This document shows, piece by piece, positions 16,446 through 25,544 of a stretch of DNA of 64,000 nt. How positions within the stretch are numbered: position 1 is the first letter of the stretch; the number at the start of each line of letters is the position of its first letter. Position numbers and translations under genes: made by a program. Under the pieces are notes generated by a model that worked only from the letters and a program-made list of their open reading frames with translations, was not told where the DNA came from and did no database searches. Source of the stretch: an uncultured Saprospiraceae bacterium (GTDB taxonomy: Bacteria; Bacteroidota; Bacteroidia; Chitinophagales; Saprospiraceae); the NCBI GenBank assembly GCA_937995755.1, contig CALKJD010000110.1, forward strand, positions 1 to 64,000, read 5' to 3'.

Positions 16446-16677
16446 CTCCTATTAATTTTTAGATGGTGCAATATATCTCGACTCTCTTACATCGAACATT
16501 CGCAATTTATTACTTTTGCGATGATTTATCTGTTAAGGTGACTTTAAAGTCGAATAAATACTGTTAAAATGCGCAACTTGGATTCTTTTATCCACTGTGT
16601 TACAACACTATAGACGCGAAAAAGAGCTTTGAAGTTTCATTTTCAAATTCCTTATATTTTATTTAACTATCCACATA

Positions 16678-18147
16678 ATGGCAAAGGAAATCACAAATAG
16701 AGAGGAGAATTACTCTCAATGGTACAATGATATTGTAAAAAAAGCAGAATTAGCTGAAAATTCAGCTGTAAGAGGATGTATGGTGATCAAACCCTATGGC
16801 TATGCGATATGGGAAAAAATGAGAGACCAATTAGACATCATGTTTAAAGAGACTGGACACGTAAATGCGTACTTTCCTTTACTTGTGCCTAAGAGTTTAT
16901 TTGAAGCCGAAGAGAAAAATGCGGAAGGATTCGCTAAAGAATGTGCAGTAGTAACACACTACAGATTGGAAACAGATCCTGACAATGAAGGTAAACTAAG
17001 AGTGGACCCCAATGCTAAGTTGGAAGAAGAGTTGATCATTAGACCTACTTCTGAGGCTATTATTTGGAATACTTATAAAGGATGGATACATTCTTACAGA
17101 GATTTACCGTTACTTATCAATCAATGGGCTAATGTCATGAGATGGGAGATGCGTACGCGTCCATTTTTACGTACTGCGGAGTTTCTATGGCAAGAAGGGC
17201 ATACCGCTCATGCTACTAAAGATGAGGCTATGGAAGAAGCCAAGAAGATGCATGATGTATATGCGACTTTTGCAGAAGAGCATATGGCCATGCCGGTTAT
17301 AAAAGGATATAAATCAGAAAATGAAAGATTTGCAGGAGCAGATGATACATTTACGATTGAGGCATTAATGCAAGATGGGAAAGCATTGCAAGCAGGTACT
17401 TCTCACTTTTTAGGTCAAAATTTTGCTAAGGCGTTTGACGTGAAGTATCTCACTAGCGAAAATAAAGAAGAGTACGTTTGGGCTACTTCTTGGGGTGTAT
17501 CTACGAGGCTCGTAGGCGCACTGATCATGACGCACTCAGATGATCAAGGGCTTGTGTTGCCTCCTAAGTTAGCACCTATCCAAGTGGTGATAGTACCGAT
17601 ACCTAAACCTACTGACGAAATTATGGAAGTAGCTAACAAATTATCTGCTGAGCTAAAATCTAAAGGGATTTCTGTGAAAATAGATACAGATGATAGAAAG
17701 AGACCAGGATTTAAGTTTGCTGAATACGAAATGAAAGGAGTCCCAGTAAGATTAGGTATAGGAGCAAGAGATTTGGCTAAAGGAGTAGTAGAAGTAGCTA
17801 GAAGAGATGAGAAAACGAAAGAGTCTGTTGCCTTAGAAGGCTTGTCAGAACATGTAGAGCAACTTTTAGCTGATATACAGTCGAACCTTTTCAATAGGGC
17901 GCTTAAGTTTAGAGAAGAGCGATATACTGAAGCAAGTACATACGAAGAAATGAAACAAATACTCGACACCAAAGGAGGGTTCGTAAGAGCATTCTGGGAT
18001 GGAACATCTGAGACTGAGTTGAAAATAAAGGAAGAGACTAAAGCTACTATCAGATGTATTCCTTTAGAAGGCGGTGAAGGTGAAGGTACTTGTATCTACT
18101 CTGGAAAGCCTGCGACGCAGATTGCATTATTTGCAAAAGCATATTAG
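16678..18147 (+). CDS. proS: Prolyl-tRNA synthetase, archaeal/eukaryotic-like type
   Basis: 489 aa, the length of the short ProS form without the editing insertion. It charges tRNA-Pro in the cytoplasm. Class II features: motif 1 region [18 protein letters not shown], motif 2 around [20 protein letters not shown] followed by [15 protein letters not shown], motif 3 near [18 protein letters not shown], the anticodon-binding domain starting [12 protein letters not shown], and a C-terminal zinc-type region ending QIALFAKAY. This version is the standard one in Bacteroidota. It starts the plus-strand block; a -7 like TACTTTTG lies at 16511-16518, far upstream. Confidence 0.96.
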   Translation: MAKEITNREENYSQWYNDIVKKAELAENSAVRGCMVIKPYGYAIWEKMRDQLDIMFKETGHVNAYFPLLVPKSLFEAEEKNAEGFAKECAVVTHYRLETDPDNEGKLRVDPNAKLEEELIIRPTSEAIIWNTYKGWIHSYRDLPLLINQWANVMRWEMRTRPFLRTAEFLWQEGHTAHATKDEAMEEAKKMHDVYATFAEEHMAMPVIKGYKSENERFAGADDTFTIEALMQDGKALQAGTSHFLGQNFAKAFDVKYLTSENKEEYVWATSWGVSTRLVGALIMTHSDDQGLVLPPKLAPIQVVIVPIPKPTDEIMEVANKLSAELKSKGISVKIDTDDRKRPGFKFAEYEMKGVPVRLGIGARDLAKGVVEVARRDEKTKESVALEGLSEHVEQLLADIQSNLFNRALKFREERYTEASTYEEMKQILDTKGGFVRAFWDGTSETELKIKEETKATIRCIPLEGGEGEGTCIYSGKPATQIALFAKAY

Positions 18148-18253
18148 TGGCTTCTTGATTTCTTTAGGTTGATTTGAACTTTATATTAAGACGCTGACCT
18201 AATTATATAGACGATAAATATACATACACAACAACATTATAAATAATAACCAT

Positions 18254-18658
18254 ATGTCATTTGAAATTGAAGGATTACTTCACAAGAAATTTGAAACAGA
18301 AAGTAAATCTGCAACATTCCAAGCGAGAGAATTCGTGATTCAAACTGATGGACAATATCCTCAGTACGTTAAGTTCCAGCTTACGCAAGATAAATGTGCT
18401 CTTATAGATTCTTATAATGAAGGATCGAAGATTAAAGTAAATTTTGATCTAAGAGGTAGAGAGTGGAACGAAAAATATTTCACTAACCTGAATGCTTGGA
18501 AAGTAAGTGCAGCTCAAGATGTTGCCGCAGCTACACCTCCACCTGCAGCTGGGATGTCTGATTTTTCTGGTATTAATGAAAACTACGCTAATACAGCAAC
18601 TCCAGCAGCTCCTGCAGCCAACGCTAAGACTGAAGATTTTGACGATTTACCATTTTAG
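18254..18658 (+). CDS. DUF3127 domain protein
   Basis: 134 aa. Residues 1-90 match the DUF3127 family of Bacteroidota: MSFEIEGLLHKKFETESKSA, then FQAREFVIQTDGQYPQYVKF, the Gly-Ser-x-Ile-x-Val segment, the core DLRGREWN and YFTNLNAWKV. The fold is probably OB-like. The tail is a Pro/Ala-rich linker that ends in an acidic motif DFDDLPF. That layout (OB-fold, flexible linker, acidic DDLPF tip) closely resembles single-stranded DNA-binding protein, whose tip binds partner enzymes. A nucleic-acid role is therefore plausible but not shown. Confidence 0.85.
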   Translation: MSFEIEGLLHKKFETESKSATFQAREFVIQTDGQYPQYVKFQLTQDKCALIDSYNEGSKIKVNFDLRGREWNEKYFTNLNAWKVSAAQDVAAATPPPAAGMSDFSGINENYANTATPAAPAANAKTEDFDDLPF

Positions 18659-18663
18659 GTAAA

Positions 18664-18753
18664 GCGTTTACGAAGTAAACGCGGAATGTGCGGAGTATAA
18701 TGTGTTTTGCGCAGCAAACACATGGGCACCGAACATAAAAAAGCAGTAAACGC
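18664..18753 (+). promoter_or_regulatory. Cluster of competing hairpins downstream of the DUF3127 gene
   Basis: gcgtttac (18664-18671) pairs perfectly with gtaaacgc at 18675-18682 (3-nt loop), but the same gtaaacgc recurs at 18746-18753 and could pair with it instead. Between them tgtgttttgc (18701-18710) pairs with gcaaacaca (18714-18722). Two mutually exclusive pairings resemble an attenuator or switch; the function is unknown. Confidence 0.4.
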
Positions 18754-18839
18754 TCTGTCGTAGAGAGTTACCAATTTATTTGAAGTCAAATAAAAGCAAA
18801 GATCATTCTCAATAGAATATCACATATAAATAATGCAAG

Positions 18840-18872
18840 AAGAGTGGTGCCGTTACGGTTATCACTCTTTTT
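18840..18872 (+). terminator. Terminator-like hairpin overlapping the start of the next gene
   Basis: aagagtg (18840-18846) pairs with cactctt (18863-18869), extended inwards by G-U and C-G pairs, and is followed by TTTTT. It has the form of an intrinsic terminator of the DUF3127 transcript, yet it covers the first codons of the frame at 18844. Confidence 0.6.
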
Positions 18873-19401
18873 GTATACATTATGGTGTGGTGTAGTCTCG
18901 GTCTCAGCACAGGAGCTTATTGGCTTTTCAGCGGAATATGGTGATACCTTCATCGAGTGGAATGTGATACCTGCGGATGAAACTATAGATATAGGAGAGT
19001 TAAATCTAAGTTGGCCTCATGAGTCTCAATGGAATGATTGGCAGTATCAAGTAGATGGTAGGGTAGGAAATATTAGACAAAAATGGATCAATAGACCCAA
19101 TGAGTGGGAGTTGATAGATGGGGAGTATGTCGTAGCTATTAAAAATCAATGGAAGGGTGATCTTACCATATGGAGGATTAAGTGCGATGATTATAGCTTG
19201 AAGTTTGAAAGTAAATACAATAATCTCGCTGATGAATGGACACTTACCACTGATAAATATGGTGACTTTGAAATTTATACTGAGTACGAAGGCGATCCAA
19301 GAGATTGGATTATAGAAGATAGTTTGGATGTAGATGTACCCTTAGCTATTAAGATGGCAATGATATTTATCTCAATTCATTATAGCGTCCCTCACAAATA
19401 G
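18844..19401 (+). CDS. Secreted protein with five Trp-centred beta repeats
   Basis: 185 aa from GTG 18844; no in-frame ATG is present, and GTG 18847 or TTG 18871 are alternatives. A signal peptide (LSLFLYTLWCGVVSVSAQ) follows. About five repeats of 20-23 residues share a Trp or Tyr, a polar loop and then E/D-W-x-I: NLSWPHESQWNDWQYQVD, IRQKWINRPNEWELID, KNQWKGDLTIWRIKCD, ESKYNNLADEWTLTTD and YTEYEGDPRDWIIEDS. The C-terminus is a predicted helix (DVPLAIKMAMIFISIHYS). No family name comes to mind; a periplasmic or surface beta protein is likely. The terminator hairpin across its start suggests low or conditional expression. Confidence 0.65.
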   Translation: MVPLRLSLFLYTLWCGVVSVSAQELIGFSAEYGDTFIEWNVIPADETIDIGELNLSWPHESQWNDWQYQVDGRVGNIRQKWINRPNEWELIDGEYVVAIKNQWKGDLTIWRIKCDDYSLKFESKYNNLADEWTLTTDKYGDFEIYTEYEGDPRDWIIEDSLDVDVPLAIKMAMIFISIHYSVPHK

Positions 19402-19459
19402 GGAGGCTATTGTTTTTTGCGCATTCCAAATCACCTTACACTAGAGCTGGCATAAAATA

Positions 19460-19490
19460 AAAATAGACCCTAACTACAGCTAGGGTCTAT
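19460..19490 (-). terminator. Terminator of bcp (bidirectional)
   Basis: atagacccta (19463-19472) pairs perfectly with tagggtctat (19481-19490), with T-rich sequence on the minus-strand side. It also ends the converging Trp-repeat gene. Confidence 0.8.
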
Positions 19491-19514
19491 GTATATTTTA
19501 TATTCTGCGAATTT

Positions 19515-19979
19515 TTAATTCTCCAGAGCCTCTTTAAGTTGCTCTGCATGTTCTTTGGTTTTCACTTTCTTAATGATCTCCACAACTTTACCTTCTTCAT
19601 CCATTACAAATGTGGTACGGTGTACACCATCAAATTCTCTACCCATGAATTTTTTGGGGCCCCATATGCCGAAAGCTTTGATGATTTCTTTTTCTGGATC
19701 CGCTATAAGCGAGTATTGAAACTCATACTTATCAATGAATTTCTGATGTTTTTTTTCATTATCTGGACTCACACCAAATATTTGATAGCCATTCTTTTCA
19801 AACCATCTGTAATTATCTCTCAGATTACATGCCTCTCTTGTACATCCTGGACTATCGTCTTTTGGGTAGAAGAATAAAATATACTTGGACCCCTTGAGAC
19901 TTGCAGAACTCACCTCCGTTCCATTTTCTATATTCCCCTTAAAACTAGGAGCGTTATCTCCAATATTCAAATGCGTCAT
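19515..19979 (-). CDS. bcp: Thiol peroxiredoxin, BCP/PrxQ type
   Basis: 154 aa, full length. It reduces peroxides in the cytoplasm through a reactive Cys, with electrons from thioredoxin. The thioredoxin fold starts GDNAPSFKG; the active site is FFYPKDDSPGCTREACNLRD with the peroxidatic Cys46 and the resolving Cys51 five residues later, as in E. coli BCP. Later segments GVSPDNEKKHQKFIDKY, FGIWGPKKFMGREFDGVHR and TTFVMDEEGKV are typical. A thioredoxin gene is present at 52600. A perfect inverted repeat stands directly before the start codon (19980-20008). Confidence 0.94.
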   Translation of the reverse strand: MTHLNIGDNAPSFKGNIENGTEVSSASLKGSKYILFFYPKDDSPGCTREACNLRDNYRWFEKNGYQIFGVSPDNEKKHQKFIDKYEFQYSLIADPEKEIIKAFGIWGPKKFMGREFDGVHRTTFVMDEEGKVVEIIKKVKTKEHAEQLKEALEN

Positions 19980-20008
19980 GTCTAACTTATTTCGTGTAAT
20001 AGTTAGAC
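19980..20008. promoter_or_regulatory. Perfect 8-bp inverted repeat directly before the bcp start
   Basis: gtctaact (19980-19987) and agttagac (20001-20008) with a 13-nt loop abut the ATG on the minus strand. It could be a protein-binding site or an mRNA hairpin controlling translation. Confidence 0.4.
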
Positions 20009-20061
20009 AAAATGAGTGGTGGGTTGTTCACACAAGTGACAATTATTTTAAATAAATGTTA

Positions 20062-21738
20062 CTAATGGTGTAAAAGTTGAGAGTAGCTGGATTTGTTCCC
20101 TTTTTCATCGGTAGCAATAATAGTAAGTTCACGCTGACCTGAGATAAAAGCCTTTTTAGGTACTACTAAAGTATGATCAAGTATTTTGAATGGAGAAATG
20201 ATCCATTGCCCATCAATATAGGTATCGATGCTTACATCAGATATGTTGTCTTTCACTGTGAATGAGAGGTCTTTATCTAAGGAGGTCTGTCTAGGAATAA
20301 TGTTGGGTGGTATAGTGTCAATGTATAAACTATAATCTCCAAATACCTTAGTGTTAAAATTAAGGCTATCGCCTATTATTACTCCACCTTTATAGGTGAG
20401 ATCTCCATCTTCATCTATAAGTACTGCACAAAGCTTGGTAAGAAGTACTGAATCTGTCGATATAATAGGAATGGTGATATTAATAGGCTTGTAAAGAGGA
20501 CTTCTGTCCTTATGAATACTATAGACAGTATAATCCTCATTTCTAGATTCACTATAATTGAAATATAAATCTCTATCTAGAGCATTGGTTTCTAGAGTCA
20601 TATGGCAGCTTCCAAGTTTGAAGTTGTAGGCTTGGTCGTATTTTATTAGTTTTTCAAAAGAAGAACTGTTCTCAACCATCTTATTACTACGGCTTACGTC
20701 AAATTGAACTTTTGATGTATTACCACTGAAGTCTGAAGCTTCGATTTCTACCTTTCTCGGTTTTGAACTAAATATTGATATGATACCGTTTTTACTCGTC
20801 TCATCATATATATTTAATAGGTTGCCTGGCATCGGATAGCACCGTACCGCCGTGCGTTTATGTTCTTTTTTATCTGCATAGTCTATATGTGTTTTGATAT
20901 ATGCAGTTTCATCCCAGTTGACACTATCTACAGTTACACCGTATCTAAGGGTGTCGTCTACAGACATTTTTATTTTGTAGATACCGTTTTTATTGCTTGC
21001 GCCATCCATTCTGTCCCATCCTTGGAGTAATACGCCTATACGCCATGCAGGAATAGTCACAGCTCCTTTGCCGATGGTATATTTACCTTTGCCTACTTTT
21101 TGAGTGGGGTAGTTGCTGAAGTGGGTTTGCTGATGATCAGGACTAAGTCCGTGAATAGATACACTAGCTACATCAGGCGCAATGTTGTCCTTTGGACCTA
21201 TTCCAAATAGTAGCGGATTTATAGGTGTTTCACTTTTAGTGTTTCTAATTTCAAAATGTAGATGAGCTCCGTACGATCTTCCACTATTGCCTAAGAAGCC
21301 TATAAATGCACCTCGCGTTAGTATTAATTTTTCTTTTTGCGGATATATGTCGATTTCGTAGGATTGAGATGCGAGTTGAAGACGTTGGATGTACTCTTCG
21401 ATCGAGTCTTGAAATTCAAACATGTGAGCATAGACAGAAGTGTATCCATTAGGATGATCTACATATAATACTCGTCCGTAACCGCCTGTTTGAATTTTGA
21501 TTCTAGATATATACCCAGGAGCTGCCACAAAAAGAGAATCTCCGCTTTTATTAAATTTTGAAGGCTTGATATCCAGTCCAGCATGAAAGTGCGTCGCTCG
21601 CAGCTCACCAAATGATCCAGCTAATATGATATCATGCTTGATGGGCGAATCAAAATAGCTAGTATCTAGCATCTTCTGTGCATGTAGACTCATACCTACT
21701 AGTAAAATGTAAAGGCACAGCCTTATTCTCATTATCAT
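20062..21738 (-). CDS. M23 family metallopeptidase (LytM-type), secreted
   Basis: 558 aa with a signal peptide ending SLHAQ. The peptidase domain lies at about residues 45-175: the first zinc ligands are in HAGLD (H52, D56), followed by GGYGRVLYVDHPNGYTSVYA with H105, then SYGAHLHFEIR with H159 and H161. All M23 zinc-binding and catalytic residues are present, so it should cut peptidoglycan cross-bridges. The remaining 380 residues are beta-rich and look like an extracellular accessory domain. Its start overlaps the stop of meaB by 4 nt (ATGA), so the two are co-transcribed although functionally unrelated. Confidence 0.9.
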   Translation of the reverse strand: MIMRIRLCLYILLVGMSLHAQKMLDTSYFDSPIKHDIILAGSFGELRATHFHAGLDIKPSKFNKSGDSLFVAAPGYISRIKIQTGGYGRVLYVDHPNGYTSVYAHMFEFQDSIEEYIQRLQLASQSYEIDIYPQKEKLILTRGAFIGFLGNSGRSYGAHLHFEIRNTKSETPINPLLFGIGPKDNIAPDVASVSIHGLSPDHQQTHFSNYPTQKVGKGKYTIGKGAVTIPAWRIGVLLQGWDRMDGASNKNGIYKIKMSVDDTLRYGVTVDSVNWDETAYIKTHIDYADKKEHKRTAVRCYPMPGNLLNIYDETSKNGIISIFSSKPRKVEIEASDFSGNTSKVQFDVSRSNKMVENSSSFEKLIKYDQAYNFKLGSCHMTLETNALDRDLYFNYSESRNEDYTVYSIHKDRSPLYKPINITIPIISTDSVLLTKLCAVLIDEDGDLTYKGGVIIGDSLNFNTKVFGDYSLYIDTIPPNIIPRQTSLDKDLSFTVKDNISDVSIDTYIDGQWIISPFKILDHTLVVPKKAFISGQRELTIIATDEKGNKSSYSQLLHH

Positions 21739-22787
21739 AATGTTGGATTGCCGAATGTCTGGTGAATGAGTGTTCTGAGTTCATATATAAGACTATGAGT
21801 CGAACGCTTGCCTTCAAGAATAAGATTCTTAAAACTCTCTAATGTGGCTGATATTTTTGGATTGCTGGTAATTATTTGACCAATTTCTTGCTCTATAGAT
21901 TTATAAAGCCAATCGATATCTTGCTTGATTCTTTTATTTTTAAATCGACCTTTCTCCTTGGATAAGGTACAGAATGCGTTGACTTGATCTGTAAGTTGGT
22001 TGATGCCAAATCCGTGTAGGCCTGAGATCATTGCGACGGGTACTCTCCACTCGATGATAGGGTGGTGATACAGACCGAGTGCATTGCGATATGACTTAGC
22101 AGATTCAGTAGCTAGCTGCATTCGATCTTCATCTGCTTTATTGATAGCTACTATATCTGCGAGCTCTACGATTCCTCTTTTGATACCTTGTATCTCATCT
22201 CCTGCGCCTGGAAGTAGTAATAGTACAAATACGTCTGACATTTCAGCCGCCATAGTCTCTGATTGGCCTACGCCCACAGTTTCAATGAGTATAATATCGT
22301 AACCTGCAGACTCACAAAGCCTAATGCTCTCTCGCGTGGCATGATGTACGCCACCGAGTGTTAGTCCAGCAGCACTTGGTCTTATATATGCATTAGGATG
22401 TTGGCCTAGAGCTTCCATCCTTGTCTTGTCTCCAAGTATACTACCATGTGTGACACTACTACTAGGGTCTATAGCTAATACGGCTACTCTATGCCCTTGA
22501 TTGGCATATTGTAACCCCCAGTTTTCGATCAAGGTACTTTTGCCGACTCCTGGAGAGCCAGATACAGCAATCCGTATAGATGTTGGTGTAGTGTGATTAG
22601 ACAGATAGTCTGCTATTTCTGTAGAAATTTGTCTTTTAGATAGATCGTTACTTTCTGCTAAGGTAATGGCTTTGCTCAGTGCAAATCTATCACGCTCTAT
22701 GATCGCTTTAGCAATGTCGGTAGCAGACCGGTTGCTTTTAGATTTTGATCGATAAGACGGATTAATATGTTCCATAGTAGAATGCAA
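21735..22787 (-). CDS. meaB: Methylmalonyl-CoA mutase-associated GTPase MeaB
   Basis: 350 aa. G3E-type P-loop GTPase that protects and loads B12-dependent methylmalonyl-CoA mutase. Motifs: Walker A SGSPGVGKSTLIE, the switch stretch LAIDPSSSVTHGSILGDKTR, RPSAAGLTLGGVH, Walker B DIILIETVGVGQSE, then VLLLLPGAGDEIQGIKRGI and the guanine motif NKAD. The start is uncertain: Met1 or Met5 (MEHINPSYRSKS). It is followed without a gap by the M23 gene. The mutase itself is not in the window. Confidence 0.92.
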   Translation of the reverse strand: MHSTMEHINPSYRSKSKSNRSATDIAKAIIERDRFALSKAITLAESNDLSKRQISTEIADYLSNHTTPTSIRIAVSGSPGVGKSTLIENWGLQYANQGHRVAVLAIDPSSSVTHGSILGDKTRMEALGQHPNAYIRPSAAGLTLGGVHHATRESIRLCESAGYDIILIETVGVGQSETMAAEMSDVFVLLLLPGAGDEIQGIKRGIVELADIVAINKADEDRMQLATESAKSYRNALGLYHHPIIEWRVPVAMISGLHGFGINQLTDQVNAFCTLSKEKGRFKNKRIKQDIDWLYKSIEQEIGQIITSNPKISATLESFKNLILEGKRSTHSLIYELRTLIHQTFGNPTL

Positions 22788-22810
22788 TTATATAACCGAG
22801 TATAAACAGA

Positions 22811-22840
22811 AAAAGTGCTCTACCCATCGGATAGAACACT
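22811..22840 (-). terminator. Terminator of rpsT
   Basis: agtgctctaccc (22814-22825) pairs with ggatagaacact (22829-22840), with wobble pairs, followed on the minus strand by TTTTT. It lies about 50 nt beyond the rpsT stop. Confidence 0.75.
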
Positions 22841-22887
22841 CTTATATATTTTCAGAGAGTAAAAAATACTCTAGATTTAGCTATTTC

Positions 22888-23145
22888 TTAAGCAGAAAGC
22901 TTAGTTACAAACTTAGTAAGCTTACTTTTTAAGTTACTTGCCTTGTTTTTATGCCAAGTGTTTTTCTGAGCTAGTCTATCGATCATGCTTATAACATGAG
23001 GAAGGAATTTTTTCGCTTCTGTACCATCTTCCATCTCTCTAAGCTTAAGTATAGCTGTACGAGCAGACTTCTTGTAGTATCTGTTTCTTAGACGAATTTT
23101 AGCGTCTTGTCTGATTCTCTTCTTTGATGACTGATGTTGTGCCAT
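22888..23145 (-). CDS. rpsT: 30S ribosomal protein S20
   Basis: 85 aa, normal length. S20 binds 16S rRNA early in small-subunit assembly. The basic N-terminus MAQHQSSKKRIRQDAKIRLR, then NRYYKKSARTAI, the helix around FLPHVISMIDRLAQKN, and TWHKNKASNLKSKLTKFV are typical. It is monocistronic, with one of the clearest promoters of the window at 23172-23201 and its own terminator. Confidence 0.96.
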   Translation of the reverse strand: MAQHQSSKKRIRQDAKIRLRNRYYKKSARTAILKLREMEDGTEAKKFLPHVISMIDRLAQKNTWHKNKASNLKSKLTKFVTKLSA

Positions 23146-23171
23146 TGTATTGTATCTTTTAAATTGGGCTG

Positions 23172-23201
23172 CAAAAGTAATTTAAATATCTGAATAACAA
23201 A
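23172..23201 (-). promoter_or_regulatory. Bacteroidota-type promoter of rpsT
   Basis: On the minus strand, TTTG (complement of 23198-23201), an 18-nt spacer and TACTTTTG (complement of 23172-23179) match the consensus exactly. Transcription should start about 20 nt before the ATG. Confidence 0.75.
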
Positions 23202-23293
23202 AGACTACGGTAAAAATAATCGCTTATTTGATGATATTTAAAACCTTTGTAATCCATATGGATTTATTATATGTCTAAGGTGTTGATAGTAAA

Positions 23294-23779
23294 TTACTTG
23301 CCTTTGTACTTGTAAGCGATATAGTAGATGTTTCTTTCATCACTATTCTCTAAAGGTACTTCGCTTTTATATACTATGCTTACATTATAGCGACCTACCT
23401 TACCGCTAAAGTCATTTTCTATCACTTCATCTAACGGTAAACGTATATCTAAGTCTGTATTTGAATCGAGTTTTTCGACAACTCGCATCTCTTGCAGAGT
23501 TCTTGTCTTGTACTTTTTACTTTCATCTTGCTCTATATGCAATAATATATCGCTGAGATCAAGAGTGTTAGCAGAAACATTTGTCGCGTTTATGTCTGTC
23601 TCACCTTTCATGCCATAGTGAGTTTTAAATTTCAACTCGGACTTCAATATGGTAATAGCTTCTTTATCTGAAAGGCTGATTTCTTCCTGAGCCATTTTTT
23701 TTGTGGATGAGCAGGAAATAAACAAAATACTGAGTATGCTTATATACAGTACGTTGAGTGAGTATTTAGCTATATTCAT
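23294..23779 (-). CDS. Hypothetical lipoprotein, 161 aa
   Basis: The signal peptide ends in a good lipobox, LFISC (Cys at about 23), followed by SSTKKMAQEE, so the protein is a lipoprotein. The rest is a mixed helix/strand domain without a recognised family; one segment reads LRLPLDE-like (IRLPLDEVIENDFSGK). Its ATG shares one nucleotide with the stop of the S4-domain gene (TAATG arrangement), which indicates translational coupling. The function is unknown. Confidence 0.75.
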   Translation of the reverse strand: MNIAKYSLNVLYISILSILFISCSSTKKMAQEEISLSDKEAITILKSELKFKTHYGMKGETDINATNVSANTLDLSDILLHIEQDESKKYKTRTLQEMRVVEKLDSNTDLDIRLPLDEVIENDFSGKVGRYNVSIVYKSEVPLENSDERNIYYIAYKYKGK

Positions 23780-24003
23780 TATTCTATGATTTCGATTTGT
23801 TTGATTCCAAAGAGGACTTTGTCGCCTGCGCGAAGTTTTTTACCACGTCTAGTTTCGACTTCGCCATTGACAGATATTTCTCCGTTTTGACAATACATCT
23901 TTACTTCACCTCCGGAATTAACTAAGCTTGCAAGCTTCATAAGATTTTTAAGTTCGATATATTCTTTTCCTTCTAAGGCAAATTGTGCTTCTTGTATTTT
24001 CAT
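23779..24003 (-). CDS. RNA-binding S4 domain protein (YbcJ-like)
   Basis: 74 aa, made of one S4 domain. It begins EAQFALEGKEYIELKNLMKL and contains LASLVNSGGEVK and NGEISVNGEVETRRGKKLRAGDKV, the RNA-binding turn of the S4/YbcJ family. It probably binds structured RNA in the cytoplasm; the target is unknown. A -7 like box (complement of 24026-24033, TATTTTTG) lies 23 nt upstream. Confidence 0.88.
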   Translation of the reverse strand: MKIQEAQFALEGKEYIELKNLMKLASLVNSGGEVKMYCQNGEISVNGEVETRRGKKLRAGDKVLFGIKQIEIIE

Positions 24004-24170
24004 AAGTGTATCAATGATTATTAAGCAAAAATAGTGCTGAAATGACTGGATATTTTAATTCTTCCTTTGGCGAACTATAGAAAAGCAATGCAGTAATATA
24101 TGGAGACACTTAATCTGAGAAGATAATTACTTGTCATAGTTCATTATCAAAATAAAATAGTGGTTGACGC

Positions 24171-25544
24171 TTAGGCAAATACTTCCCTAAGCAAATCATC
24201 TACTTTACTAATACCTACTATATTGGCATCATACTTAGAAGTATCTATGCCTTTGAGACTGTACTTGGAAATGTAGATTTGGCTTCTGCCTAGTCTTGCC
24301 GCTTCTTGGAGTCGTTGCTCTATTCTACTCACAGATCGTACTTCACCAGATAAGCCTACCTCTCCTATAAATGCCATCTCATCTGAAAGCGAAATATCCT
24401 GTAGCGATGAAATTAATGATGCCACTACGGCTAGATCCAATGCAGGGTCTGTTATCTTAAGTCCTCCTGCAAGATTAAGAAAAACATCTTGTTGACCATA
24501 CGCTAGGCCACATCTTTTCTCTAATACTGCAAGTAGCATTGATAATCTTCGCAAGTCAAATCCTGTAGCCGATCTCTGAGGGTTACCATATATAGCTGGG
24601 CTAACTAATGCTTGTACCTCTATTAAGAGTGGTCGCATTCCTTCCATACTTGCTGCTACAGCTATACCACTAAGTTTATCTTCATTTTGCGAGAGTAGGA
24701 GTTCTGAAGGATTATCTACTTCTCTCATACCATCAGATTGCATTTCATAGATCCCTATTTCGTCAGTAGAGCCAAATCTGTTTTTGATCGTTCGTAGTAT
24801 TCGGTAAGCATACAGTTTGTCTCCTTCGAAGTGCAATACTACATCTACGATATGCTCTAGTAGTTTTGGTCCAGCTAATGAGCCCTCTTTTGTAATATGG
24901 CCTATGATGAATACTGGGATGTTAAGTGTTTTGGCAAATTTTTGTAGTTCCGAGGTGCATTCTCTAACCTGACTTACGGTACCTGCGGTACTTTCTATGT
25001 GAGGGCTGTACAGTGTCTGTATACTATCTATGATCAATATCGAAGGCATAATCTGTTTAGCTTGCCTAAGGATAGTGTCAATATTTGTTTCGTTATATAT
25101 TAAGCAAGCATCATTTTGCCCTTGTATTCGATTGGCTCTCATTTTAATCTGCTCCTTACTCTCTTCTCCAGAGACATATAATATAGATGTCTGTATACGT
25201 AAGCATATCTGTAGTAGTAGAGTAGATTTACCTATTCCGGGTTGACCACCAAGTAATACAAGAGATCCAGGTACGATACCACCACCTAGTACTCTATTGA
25301 GCTCATTATCCGTAAATTTTATCCTTTGAGTCTCACCAATCACTACATCTGCAAGACTTTTAGGACTATTATCCGTTTTGCTAGGTTCTTTCCACGCTTT
25401 GGATTTTACATCTGACTTAGTTTCTCTTTGTATTATTTCCTCTTCTAATGTATTCCATTCACCACACGAATTACATCTTCCTTCCCACTTAGAATGTTGT
25501 GATCCACAGTTGCTACAAAAGTATGCTGTTCTTATTTTACTCAA
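24171..25544 (-). CDS. radA: DNA repair protein RadA
   Basis: 457 aa. RadA (Sms) is a RecA-like ATPase that drives branch migration in recombinational repair. In order: N-terminal zinc finger CSNCGSQHSKWEGRCNSCGE, Walker A GGQPGIGKSTLLL, Walker B ILIIDSIQTLYS, the RadA signature KNRFGSTDEIG and a C-terminal Lon-like domain with TGFDLRRLSMLLAVLEKRCG, GGLKITDPALDLAVVASLIS and IGEVGLSGEVRSV. All key parts are present. It is transcribed alone, following the DksA-type gene after a 320-nt gap. Confidence 0.96.
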   Translation of the reverse strand: MSKIRTAYFCSNCGSQHSKWEGRCNSCGEWNTLEEEIIQRETKSDVKSKAWKEPSKTDNSPKSLADVVIGETQRIKFTDNELNRVLGGGIVPGSLVLLGGQPGIGKSTLLLQICLRIQTSILYVSGEESKEQIKMRANRIQGQNDACLIYNETNIDTILRQAKQIMPSILIIDSIQTLYSPHIESTAGTVSQVRECTSELQKFAKTLNIPVFIIGHITKEGSLAGPKLLEHIVDVVLHFEGDKLYAYRILRTIKNRFGSTDEIGIYEMQSDGMREVDNPSELLLSQNEDKLSGIAVAASMEGMRPLLIEVQALVSPAIYGNPQRSATGFDLRRLSMLLAVLEKRCGLAYGQQDVFLNLAGGLKITDPALDLAVVASLISSLQDISLSDEMAFIGEVGLSGEVRSVSRIEQRLQEAARLGRSQIYISKYSLKGIDTSKYDANIVGISKVDDLLREVFA

